The position numbers were made by a program, and so were the translations under genes. This document shows, one piece after another, positions 1 to 6,221 of a stretch of 11,992 nucleotides of DNA. Numbering within the stretch: position 1 is the stretch's first letter; the number at the start of each line of letters is the position of its first letter. The stretch comes from Alphaproteobacteria bacterium (GTDB lineage: Bacteria; Pseudomonadota; Alphaproteobacteria; Micavibrionales; Micavibrionaceae): assembly GCA_023301785.1 (NCBI GenBank), contig JALZUF010000206.1:1-11992 (forward strand). Direction: 5' to 3'. The notes under the pieces were generated by a model. The model did not search any database. It was given only the letters and a program-made list of their open reading frames with translations, and had not been told where the DNA came from.

Positions 1-959
1 ACGGGGTCGCCATGTTTGAAGTCACCTTCAATTTTAACAGCGCCAGCAGGTAAAAGGCTGTTACCAGATTGCAGGGCTTTGACCGCGCCCATATCAATAA
101 TCATTGTACCTTCGGATTTAACGTGGCTGGAAATCCATTTTTTACGTGCGCTGATTGGTTTGGTTGAGGCTTTGAAGATTGTAGCGCGCTCAATGTTTGA
201 TAAAGGCGCGTTGATTTTACCACTTGTTACCATCATGTGAACACCAGCTTGAGTTGCGATCTGAGCGGCTTTGAGTTTGCTTTTCATGCCACCAGTACTA
301 AGGCCTGCTGGTGCATCACCTGCCATGTTAAATAAACTATCGTTTATTTCTTCCACAAGAGGAATGTGTTTTGCTGTTTCGTCCTGTGTGGGATCGGCGG
401 TGTAGAGCCCGTCTGTTGTAGAAAGTTGCACCACCAAATCGGCTTCGATCATTTGCGCGACGCGTGATGCCAAGCGGTCATTATCACCAAAACGAATTTC
501 GGTTGTTGAGACAGTATCGTTCTCATTAATAATGGGCACAGCTTTGTTACGTAATAACGTTAGCAACGTGGCACGCGCATTTAAGTGTGAACGGCGCGCT
601 TCGGTGTCTTTAGGAGTTAAGAGCACTAGCGCTGTTTTCAAATTATGTTTTGCAAAGCTATCGGCGTAGGCGCGTGATATTTCCACTTGTCCGAGAGCGG
701 CGGCGGCTTGCTTTAGTTTTAAAGGAATAGAAGAGGGGCGGCTTTGAGATGAAATGCCAACGCCTTTGCGTCCTAAGGCTATTGCGCCAGAGGAGACGAT
801 AGTGATTTCTTTACCCTGATTAATGAGCGCTTGAATATCGTTTGTAAGGCTGTCGAGCCAATCTTGTTTAACCAGCCCAGTTTTTTCATCAGTAATAATG
901 GCGGAGCCGATTTTGATGACGATACGTTGTGAAGATTGGATAAGATCGTATGGTTGCAT
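1..959 (-). CDS. proB: Glutamate 5-kinase, C-terminus cut by window edge
   Basis: This enzyme phosphorylates L-glutamate with ATP to gamma-glutamyl phosphate, the first step of proline biosynthesis in the cytoplasm. Translating from the ATG at 959 gives 319 uninterrupted residues that run off the left edge. Visible family motifs are IVIKIGSA (13-20, nucleotide site), SSGAIALG (56-63), KQAAAALGQ (83-91), NENDTVST (145-152), FGDND (157-161) and DGLYTADP (183-190), all typical of the amino-acid kinase domain. After about residue 276 the start of the RNA-binding-like PUA domain is present; E. coli ProB is 367 aa, so about 50 residues are missing. The start lies 3 nt after the obgE stop with no clear Shine-Dalgarno sequence, so translation is probably coupled to obgE. 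The usual GTGGM segment reads STGGM (221-225). The family assignment is secure. Confidence 0.95.
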   Translation of the reverse strand, partial: MQPYDLIQSSQRIVIKIGSAIITDEKTGLVKQDWLDSLTNDIQALINQGKEITIVSSGAIALGRKGVGISSQSRPSSIPLKLKQAAAALGQVEISRAYADSFAKHNLKTALVLLTPKDTEARRSHLNARATLLTLLRNKAVPIINENDTVSTTEIRFGDNDRLASRVAQMIEADLVVQLSTTDGLYTADPTQDETAKHIPLVEEINDSLFNMAGDAPAGLSTGGMKSKLKAAQIATQAGVHMMVTSGKINAPLSNIERATIFKASTKPISARKKWISSHVKSEGTMIIDMGAVKALQSGNSLLPAGAVKIEGDFKHGDP

Positions 960-962
960 TTT

Positions 963-1958
963 TTACTGTTTGTTGATTTTGATGATATCTGCCAGCTTAT
1001 AAAGTGCGGTATCTACATTCTCGCCTGAAATGGATGAAATGACCATCGCTTTTTGACCTGTGGCTTCTTCCAAGATGCGCGCTTGATCCAATGCTAACTC
1101 TTCACCGATAGAATCCATTTTGGTTAAGGCAATGATCTGAGGTTTTTTGATAAGGCTTCCACCATATTCTTTAAGTTCATGCTGAATAGTCTTGTAGGCA
1201 TCAACGACATCATCTTGCGTGCCGTCAATGAGATGGAGCAATACAGATGTGCGCTCAACGTGTCCTAGGAAACGATCGCCAAGTCCTTGGCCTTGGGAGG
1301 CGCCTTTGATAAGGCCCGGAATATCGGCAATCACAAAACTATATTCACCAGCTTTGACGACGCCAAGATTTGGATGAAGTGTTGTGAAAGGGTAGTCTGC
1401 GATTTTTGGTTTTGCTTGTGATACAACAGATAAGAATGTGGACTTACCAGCATTTGGCAAGCCGACCAAGCCAGCGTCAGCAATAAGTTTTAGACGAAGC
1501 CATAGAGCGCGTTCTTCACCAGGCCAACCTGGTGTTTTGCGTCGTGGCGCTTGGTTGGTTGCACTTTTGTAATGTGCATTACCAAAGCCGCCATCACCAC
1601 CTTTGAGGAAGACAACGCGTTGTCCTTCTTCTGACATATCAAGTAAAACTGTTTCTTTATCTTCATCAATGATTTCTGTGCCAACGGGAACGCGCACAAC
1701 AAGATCATCACCTTTTGAACCTGTACGATCACGACCAGCACCGCCAGTACCATTTGGTGCACGGAAATGTTGAGCGTAACGAAAATCAATAAGAGTATTC
1801 AAGCCTGTAACGGCTTCAAAGATAATCGCACCACCGCGACCACCATTACCGCCATCAGGACCACCATTTTGAACATATTTTTCACGACGAAATGAGATGG
1901 AGCCGGGGCCGCCGTCACCACTGGAAACATATATTTTCGCTTGATCGAGAAATTTCAT
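963..1958 (-). CDS. obgE: Obg-family GTPase (ribosome assembly / stress)
   Basis: Obg/CgtA proteins are essential GTPases that bind the 50S subunit during late assembly and link growth to the stringent response. The 331 aa product has the glycine-rich Obg domain at about 1-158 (for example GGPDGGNGGRGG, 32-43) followed by the G domain: G1 GLPNAGKS (166-173), G2 PFTTLHPNLG (190-199), G3 DIPG (212-215), G4 TKMD (279-282, a variant of NKxD) and G5 SSISGE (308-313). The protein ends soon after G5, so the C-terminal extension found in some Obg proteins is absent. The gene sits between rpmA and proB, a common proteobacterial order. Its ATG has no strong Shine-Dalgarno sequence and lies only 18 nt beyond a predicted terminator, so its expression may depend on readthrough from the ribosomal protein genes. 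Confidence 0.97.
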   Translation of the reverse strand: MKFLDQAKIYVSSGDGGPGSISFRREKYVQNGGPDGGNGGRGGAIIFEAVTGLNTLIDFRYAQHFRAPNGTGGAGRDRTGSKGDDLVVRVPVGTEIIDEDKETVLLDMSEEGQRVVFLKGGDGGFGNAHYKSATNQAPRRKTPGWPGEERALWLRLKLIADAGLVGLPNAGKSTFLSVVSQAKPKIADYPFTTLHPNLGVVKAGEYSFVIADIPGLIKGASQGQGLGDRFLGHVERTSVLLHLIDGTQDDVVDAYKTIQHELKEYGGSLIKKPQIIALTKMDSIGEELALDQARILEEATGQKAMVISSISGENVDTALYKLADIIKINKQ

Positions 1959-1976
1959 AAGGTCTTGCTTTGGTAT

Positions 1977-2004
1977 AAAAAAGGGGAAGCACGAGCCTCC
2001 CCTT
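1977..2004 (-). terminator. Intrinsic terminator between rpmA and obgE
   Basis: Read on the minus strand, AAGGGGAGGC - TCGT - GCTTCCCCTT forms a 10-bp stem (one G-U pair) with a 4-nt loop and runs directly into further T residues, giving six Ts in a row. It lies 24 nt after the rpmA stop and ends 18 nt before the obgE start. On the plus strand the hairpin is followed by ATAAAT rather than a T-tract, so it should act only on the rplU-rpmA transcript. It probably reduces, rather than abolishes, transcription into obgE-proB. Confidence 0.85.
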
Positions 2005-2027
2005 ATAAATTATTTAAGCGACTGAGA

Positions 2028-2309
2028 TTATTCAGCGGCTGATGGTCTTTCGTCGTTCGCAGGAACAACGTTTACGATTGCTTTACCGCCGCGACCTTTT
2101 GAGAACAATACTTCGCCGTCCATAAGAGCAAAGATAGTGTGATCTTTACCGATACCAACATTTTTACCAGTTGCGTACTTTGTTCCGCGTTGACGAATGA
2201 TGATGTTACCAGCTAAAACGCCTTCGCTTCCGTGTTTCTTAACGCCAAGTCTACGACCTGCTGAATCACGACCGTTTCTGGAACTACCACCTGCTTTTTT
2301 ATGTGCCAT
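2028..2309 (-). CDS. rpmA: 50S ribosomal protein L27
   Basis: L27 is a small basic protein of the large ribosomal subunit whose N-terminal tail reaches towards the peptidyl-transferase centre. The 93 aa product starts MAHKKAGGSSRNGRDS, the highly conserved family N-terminus. It has no extra leader peptide of the sort that is cleaved in Firmicutes. It continues with LGVKKHGSE and the IIIRQRGTKYATGKNVGIG core. A strong ribosome-binding site, GGAGGA, lies about 9 nt before the ATG on the minus strand. It is second in the rplU-rpmA unit, 71 nt after rplU, and is followed by a terminator. The length is slightly above the E. coli protein (85 aa), with an acidic tail ending PSAAE. Confidence 0.98.
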   Translation of the reverse strand: MAHKKAGGSSRNGRDSAGRRLGVKKHGSEGVLAGNIIIRQRGTKYATGKNVGIGKDHTIFALMDGEVLFSKGRGGKAIVNVVPANDERPSAAE

Positions 2310-2380
2310 TTCTTATGTCCTCCAAATGAATGTTTTTGTTTTAATTCTGTCTTCTACCTGCAAGCAGGGAAGGGTAATTA

Positions 2381-2683
2381 TTATGCAGCTTTGATATCTG
2401 TAATTTCGATCACTGTCAGATCCTGACGGTGTCCGGCTGTACGGCGATATCCTTGTCTACGTTTCTTCTTAAATACCACAATTTTGTCTGCGCGTGTGTG
2501 TTCAATCACTTTCGCGCTAACTTTTGCACCTTTTTCTCCGATTTTTGACTCTTTACCATCGGAAGTCATCAAAACTTCAAGATCAACGGATTTTCCAGCT
2601 TCGATGTCCATTAAAGGAACTTCAAGCTTTTCATTTTTGGCAACTCTATATTGTTTTCCGCCTGTGCGTACAACTGCAAACAT
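2381..2683 (-). CDS. rplU: 50S ribosomal protein L21
   Basis: L21 binds 23S rRNA and is an early component of the large subunit. The 100 aa protein opens with the family signature MFAVVRTGGKQYRV and ends with the basic block FKKKRRQGYRRTAGHRQ (about 74-90), both diagnostic of bL21. It is first in the minus-strand rplU-rpmA unit. A near-consensus sigma-70-type promoter lies about 80 nt upstream (2764-2791), leaving an A/T-rich untranslated leader of roughly 70 nt. The spacer to rpmA contains a small hairpin (2357-2368) but no convincing terminator. The length matches the family. Confidence 0.98.
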   Translation of the reverse strand: MFAVVRTGGKQYRVAKNEKLEVPLMDIEAGKSVDLEVLMTSDGKESKIGEKGAKVSAKVIEHTRADKIVVFKKKRRQGYRRTAGHRQDLTVIEITDIKAA

Positions 2684-2763
2684 TTTCTAAAACCTTAATT
2701 ATCTATATTTTTCAAAACCTTAAGAAGAATCGTTAATGTCGTGATTCCTGTCAAGAGAGCCGA

Positions 2764-2791
2764 AATATACAGTAATACTGAGTAATGTCAA
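2764..2791 (-). promoter_or_regulatory. Sigma-70-type promoter for rplU-rpmA
   Basis: On the minus strand a perfect -35 box TTGACA (2786-2791) is followed by a 16-nt spacer and TATATT (2764-2769, five of six matches to TATAAT). The predicted start is near 2757, giving a leader of about 74 nt before the rplU ATG. A second perfect TTGACA lies 37 nt nearer the gene (2749-2754), but its best -10 at 17-nt spacing is only GATTCT, so it is weaker. This is inferred from sequence match and position only. Confidence 0.7.
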
Positions 2792-2813
2792 GTAAATCAG
2801 GGCGTGACACGCC
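2770..2813. promoter_or_regulatory. Possible operator region: palindromes and phased repeats
   Basis: The 155-nt gap between the divergent rplU and dehydrogenase genes contains three elements side by side. CAGTA-A-TACTG (2770-2780) is a palindrome inside the rplU promoter spacer. AGTAA begins at 2771, 2781 and 2791, giving three steps of exactly 10 bp, one helical turn. GGCGTG-A-CACGCC (2801-2813) is a perfect 6-bp inverted repeat. The last is followed by AGATTTTT on the plus strand, so it could also fold as an attenuator-like hairpin in the leader of the plus-strand gene. No regulator gene is adjacent and the roles are speculative. Confidence 0.35.
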
Positions 2814-2838
2814 AGATTTTTAAAGGTAGAACCAGCGT

Positions 2839-3651
2839 ATGAGCATTTTAGCAATCGGTCAGTCCTCTTTTATTGCACGAGAAGTGAAAAAACAAGATAA
2901 ATCAAATGCTTGGTCGTTCTTGTCACACTTGGATTCAGTAGATAATAATCAATGGCCTGATGATATATCGGCAGTTGTTAACTTTGCTTGCCCACCAGAA
3001 GTGCGCGCAGGAGAGTTTAGTGATTTTGATCGTAACTTGGCGCAAAAGGCGCAGGAGCGGGGTGTTCCTTATGTAATGTTAAGCTCTCGCACTGTTTATG
3101 GTGTGGCTGAGGAGCCGATGTTATTTGTTGAAAACCAAGAGCCACAGACGCTTATGACGCCTTATGGGGCAGCGAAAAAGCGAATCGAAGATGATTTAAG
3201 GGATCGATTCGATCATGTGACAATTTTACGTGCTTCTAATATTTTTGGATTTGAATACAGCCAGCAACAGCCACGTAAGACTTTCTTTGGTCAGATGTTG
3301 AGAAATTTAAAGGAGCAGGGGGAGATTAACTTTAATATGAGCCCGATGACCCGACGTGACTTTATACCTGTAGAAATATTCGCGCAAAATCTTATGGTTA
3401 TTGCGAAAGCACCTAAAGCGGGGATTTATAATTTAGGTTCTGGGTTAGGGGCGTCAGCAGGCGATATAGCCAGCTGGGTCATGGAAGGATTCGGTAATGG
3501 TGCATTATTGAGTAGTGATCAAGGTATTATAGATAGCTTTACTTTAGATATGACGAAAACCCGCACCGATTATGGTTTGGAAATGTTAGCGGTTGAAGAT
3601 ATTAAGCGTTTTTGTGTCGGCGTCGGTAGAGAACTACAAAAAGTTAATTAA
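2839..3651 (+). CDS. NAD(P)-dependent epimerase/dehydratase-like protein (atypical extended SDR)
   Basis: The 270 aa cytoplasmic protein looks like an extended short-chain dehydrogenase/reductase of the sugar-nucleotide epimerase/reductase type. Supporting features are a beta strand plus glycine turn at the N-terminus (ILAIGQSS, 3-10), SSRTVYG (82-88), the catalytic-type YGAAK (Y109, K113), RASNIFG (131-137), RRDFIPV (172-178) and IYNLGSG (196-202). The Rossmann GxxGxxG is degenerate: only the first glycine is present (GQSSFIA). The protein is also shorter than typical epimerases (about 310-340 aa), with a compressed region between strand 1 and the NFACP segment (48-52). No sugar-nucleotide or polysaccharide genes are adjacent, so the substrate cannot be named. 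The start has only a weak AAGG, 12 nt upstream. The fold is likely; the reaction is unknown. Confidence 0.75.
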   Translation: MSILAIGQSSFIAREVKKQDKSNAWSFLSHLDSVDNNQWPDDISAVVNFACPPEVRAGEFSDFDRNLAQKAQERGVPYVMLSSRTVYGVAEEPMLFVENQEPQTLMTPYGAAKKRIEDDLRDRFDHVTILRASNIFGFEYSQQQPRKTFFGQMLRNLKEQGEINFNMSPMTRRDFIPVEIFAQNLMVIAKAPKAGIYNLGSGLGASAGDIASWVMEGFGNGALLSSDQGIIDSFTLDMTKTRTDYGLEMLAVEDIKRFCVGVGRELQKVN

Positions 3652-3707
3652 CGAGTTTTTTTAAGATTAACTTATGCTGACACCAGCTAAATTGATGGAA
3701 AGTGAAA

Positions 3708-3798
3708 TGGCGGACAGACAGGGATTCGAACCCTGGATGGGCTATAAACCCATGCCGGTTTTCAAGACCGGTGCATTCAACCGCTCTGCCATCTGTCC
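3708..3798 (-). tRNA. tRNA-Ser (anticodon UGA)
   Basis: On the minus strand the acceptor stem GGACAGA (3792-3798) pairs fully with TCTGTCC (3712-3718), followed by discriminator G and an encoded CCA (3708-3710). The anticodon arm CCGGT-CTTGAAA-ACCGG places UGA at positions 34-36, reading serine UCA-type codons. A long variable arm (ATGGG...CCCAT) and a T arm CAGGG-TTCGAAT-CCCTG are present. The long variable arm and G73 fit the serine class. The gene stands alone and antisense to both neighbours. Confidence 0.97.
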
Positions 3799-3849
3799 GT
3801 ATTTAGAAGGTCTGCGGTAATTACAATGTGCAAACTAATCAAAGCTGCC

Positions 3850-3900
3850 TTATCAGTAAAGCCCCTTTATGCTATATTTTGCAAAATATTTTCAAGGAAG
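3850..3900 (+). promoter_or_regulatory. Putative promoter and ribosome-binding site for the PH-domain gene
   Basis: TTATCA (3850-3855, four of six matches to TTGACA), a 17-nt spacer and TATATT (3873-3878, five of six matches to TATAAT) form a plausible promoter. AAGGAAG (3894-3900) then lies 8 nt before the ATG at 3909. This ribosome-binding site fixes the start at 3909; an in-frame GTG at 3828 lies upstream of this promoter. This would be the main promoter of the long plus-strand gene run. Confidence 0.5.
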
Positions 3901-3908
3901 CCAAAAAT

Positions 3909-4376
3909 ATGACGACAAAAATCAAAAATCTACTGACTGAAGGGGAAGAAGTGCTTGTTGATGCACGTATTCATTCCATCATATTTGGCCCTTCCATCGT
4001 GTATTTGACGGTTGCTTTGTTGGTGGGATTATTCTTTCATTGGTTGGTGGGGCTAACGATTGTCTTTCTCAGCATATATCCACTTTATAATGCTTATATA
4101 CATTACAAAATGACGCATTTGGTCCTGACAAACAAAAAAGTCTTAAGCCGAGAAGGGTTTCTGAGCCGTGACTGGATCAAGATGCCGTTCGAGCGTATTG
4201 AGAATTCATATTTAGAAGAGCCTATTATTGGTCGGCATTTTGGATATTCAACGGTAGTCGTTAGTGGTGTTGGGTCAGGTTCGATTGCTGTGCCGTATGT
4301 TCGTAATGGCGATATCTTTGTGCGTGAGTTGGAAGAAGAGCTAGAGAAGAACCGTAAGATTAGTCGACCGAAATAA
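3909..4376 (+). CDS. Membrane protein with bacterial PH domain (bPH2, YdbS-like)
   Basis: The 155 aa inner-membrane protein has a short N-terminal segment with EGEEVLVDARIH (11-22) and two hydrophobic helices at about 24-42 and 46-60. A C-terminal beta-rich domain follows, with the bPH2 pattern: HLVLTNKKVLSREGFLSRD (70-88), PFERIENSYLEE (93-104), a GYSTVVVSGVGSGS block (112-125), and the closing helix FVRELEEELEKN (137-148). Family members are poorly characterised; the PH-like domain is presumably on the cytoplasmic face. The ATG at 3909 is chosen for its AAGGAAG ribosome-binding site. The gene heads a collinear plus-strand run, 9 nt before the YdcF-like gene. The function is not known, and the link to envelope work is inferred from its neighbours. 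Confidence 0.85.
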   Translation: MTTKIKNLLTEGEEVLVDARIHSIIFGPSIVYLTVALLVGLFFHWLVGLTIVFLSIYPLYNAYIHYKMTHLVLTNKKVLSREGFLSRDWIKMPFERIENSYLEEPIIGRHFGYSTVVVSGVGSGSIAVPYVRNGDIFVRELEEELEKNRKISRPK

Positions 4377-4385
4377 ACGGCTTAG

Positions 4386-5207
4386 ATGTTTTTTTATGTA
4401 TCAAAAATATTCTGGACACTGGCAAAGCCTCTAAATTTTATTTGGCTCCTTATATTATTGGGGCTGGTTTATCAGTGTATTAAAAATAAGCAGTGGCCTA
4501 ATAAGATGCTATCTTTTGGGATGCTGTTGTTCCTTTTCCTAGGTGTGACGCCTGTTGGCTACAATATGCTGGTGTTTCTTGAAACACGTTATGAACGCCC
4601 ATCAGTTATGCCTACCAAAGTTGATGGTATTATCGTATTGGGCGGCGGTATTAATGCCGAGATGTCACATATGACAGATATGTTGGTTGCCAATGCGGAC
4701 GTTACGCGGGTTTCTGAATTTGTTGGATTGGGGAAGAAATATCCCACAGCAAAGATGGTCTATAGCGGTGGATCGGGGCGTATTTTTCACCAAGATAAGG
4801 GTGAGTCCGCAATTGCTGCACAATTTTTGCAATTATCCGCGATTGATGAGGGGCGTATTATATATGAGCGTAAATCACGCAATACCCATGAAAATGTAAA
4901 GAATTCAAAAGAAATTGTGAAACCGCAAGAGGGTGAAGTCTGGATGATGGTGACATCGATGTTCCACACGCCACGCTCAGTTGGGATCTTCGACAAGCAA
5001 GGGTGGGAGGTTGTTCCTTATCCATCTAGTCCCAAAACAACGGGTCAATATACGGTTATGCCTAGTTTTGATGTAAATCTTAACTTTAAGCTGCTGTCTA
5101 TTGCTGTTCGGGAATATATAGGGTGTATCGTCTATTACTTTTCGGGGAAAAGCACTTTTCTCTTTGGGCGCTCTGCTTTAAAGTCACATGAATCAACACA
5201 AACTTAA
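4386..5207 (+). CDS. YdcF/ElyC-like DUF218 membrane protein
   Basis: The 273 aa protein has two N-terminal hydrophobic segments (about 18-32 and 41-54) followed by a periplasmic DUF218 domain. Landmarks are VDGIIVLGGGIN (79-90), MVYSGGSG (124-131), the conserved SRNTHEN (164-170), TSMFHTPRS (190-198) and a closing REYIG (242-246). The layout and length match E. coli ElyC (about 259 aa), a protein linked to peptidoglycan assembly and use of the undecaprenyl-phosphate carrier; the enzymatic activity of the family is not well settled. It is 9 nt after the PH-domain gene and 15 nt before a lytic transglycosylase, which supports an envelope role. There is no clear Shine-Dalgarno sequence, so coupling to the gene before is likely. 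The DUF218 call is firm; equivalence to ElyC itself is inferred. Confidence 0.87.
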   Translation: MFFYVSKIFWTLAKPLNFIWLLILLGLVYQCIKNKQWPNKMLSFGMLLFLFLGVTPVGYNMLVFLETRYERPSVMPTKVDGIIVLGGGINAEMSHMTDMLVANADVTRVSEFVGLGKKYPTAKMVYSGGSGRIFHQDKGESAIAAQFLQLSAIDEGRIIYERKSRNTHENVKNSKEIVKPQEGEVWMMVTSMFHTPRSVGIFDKQGWEVVPYPSSPKTTGQYTVMPSFDVNLNFKLLSIAVREYIGCIVYYFSGKSTFLFGRSALKSHESTQT

Positions 5208-5222
5208 GGATTAGGAATTTCC

Positions 5223-6194
5223 ATGCTTAGATCAATGCCACAAAAGATATTACTTACTTTTTTGCTTATGCTGATTGCGACACCGTCTCATGCGCGTCAG
5301 GACTTTAATGTTTGGTTGAAAGAAATGCGCGGTAAGGCCGCAGCGGCAGGGATTTCGCAAGCGACGATTAATGCGAACCTTTATAATATCACGCCGAGCC
5401 AAACGGCTATTCGCTTAGATAAAAAACAGCCTGAAGTTAAGAAGACTTTTGCGCAGTATAAAACGGCAGTAGTTAACCAAAATCGTATTAACAAAGGACG
5501 TAAACTTATTCGTGAGCATTACACAGCGTTGGATTATGCAGAAAAGAAATATGGAGTGCCTAAACAATTTATTGTGGCGCTTTGGGGAATTGAAACAAAC
5601 TTTGGTGGCAACACTGGCGGTTTTAGTGTTGTGACAGCATTGGCAACGATGGCATGGGAAGGCCGCCGTGAAGAGTTCTTCACGAAAGAGCTAATTAATG
5701 CACTTCAAATTATAGATGCTGGGCATATTGTTGGCAGTAATATGAAAGGCTCATGGGCTGGTGCAATGGGACAAAATCAATTTATGCCTTCTAGTTTTAA
5801 TGCCTATGCCGTGGATTGTACGGGCGATGGTAAACGTGATATTTGGAAGACAAAACGCGATGTATTTTGTTCAACAGCAAATTACCTTAAAAAGAATGGC
5901 TGGAATACAGGTGAGCGTTGGGGACGTCGTGTGACGTTACCTGCGGGTTTTAGCAAAAGTATGATTACACCAAAAATTAAGAAGCCTATTTCTTATTGGG
6001 CATCACAAGGTGTGCGTACGATAAATGGCAACGCATTGCCGCAAGAAAATATGATGGCGTCTATTGTTGCACCCGATGGTATCGGTGGCGAGGCATACAT
6101 TGTTTATAACAATTATCAAACAATTATGGATTGGAATAGATCAACGTACTTTGCGACTTCTGTTGGTTTGTTGGCAGATCAACTAGCGCGATAA
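5223..6194 (+). CDS. MltB-family lytic murein transglycosylase (GH103)
   Basis: Lytic transglycosylases cleave the MurNAc-GlcNAc bond of peptidoglycan with formation of 1,6-anhydroMurNAc. The 323 aa precursor has a signal peptide (1 to about 24, ending PSHA) without a lipobox, so it should be periplasmic and soluble. The catalytic domain shows WGIETNFGGNTG (121-132, catalytic Glu124) and SWAGAMGQNQFMPSS (177-191), the classic MltB signature. An EF-hand-like loop, DCTGDGKRDIW (198-208), corresponds to the calcium loop of E. coli Slt35/MltB. A cysteine pair (C199 and C216) flanks this loop. No C-terminal peptidoglycan-binding domain is present, unlike many alphaproteobacterial homologues. AGGA lies 6 nt before the start. 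The gene is 15 nt after the DUF218 gene and ends 27 nt before rlpA. Confidence 0.95.
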   Translation: MLRSMPQKILLTFLLMLIATPSHARQDFNVWLKEMRGKAAAAGISQATINANLYNITPSQTAIRLDKKQPEVKKTFAQYKTAVVNQNRINKGRKLIREHYTALDYAEKKYGVPKQFIVALWGIETNFGGNTGGFSVVTALATMAWEGRREEFFTKELINALQIIDAGHIVGSNMKGSWAGAMGQNQFMPSSFNAYAVDCTGDGKRDIWKTKRDVFCSTANYLKKNGWNTGERWGRRVTLPAGFSKSMITPKIKKPISYWASQGVRTINGNALPQENMMASIVAPDGIGGEAYIVYNNYQTIMDWNRSTYFATSVGLLADQLAR

Positions 6195-6208
6195 AATTAA
6201 AATATAAT

Positions 6209-6215
6209 GAGAGAG
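6209..6215 (+). promoter_or_regulatory. Ribosome-binding site that decides the rlpA start
   Basis: GAGAGAG lies 6 nt before the ATG at 6222. An in-frame ATG at 6207 would overlap this site and has only A/T-rich sequence upstream, so 6222 is preferred. It also gives a compact lipoprotein signal with the cysteine at residue 19. Confidence 0.65.
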
Positions 6216-6221
6216 TTTAAA

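Noticed and set aside
16..240. 74-codon plus-strand open frame at the left edge
   Set aside because: It is antisense to proB, whose motifs and PUA domain are read on the minus strand without interruption.
2357..2368. Small hairpin CCTGC-AA-GCAGG between rplU and rpmA
   Set aside because: The stem is only 4-5 bp with a very tight loop and no T-tract on the minus strand, so it is not a credible terminator.
3640..3664. A-rich / T-rich stretch with palindrome GTTAATTAAC at the end of the dehydrogenase gene
   Set aside because: It resembles a terminator for the plus-strand gene, but the stem is almost all A-T and poorly formed, so it is not called.
3828..3908. Upstream in-frame GTG that would extend the PH-domain protein by 27 residues
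   Set aside because: The extension includes the predicted promoter and the AAGGAAG ribosome-binding site, and it does not fit the family N-terminus.
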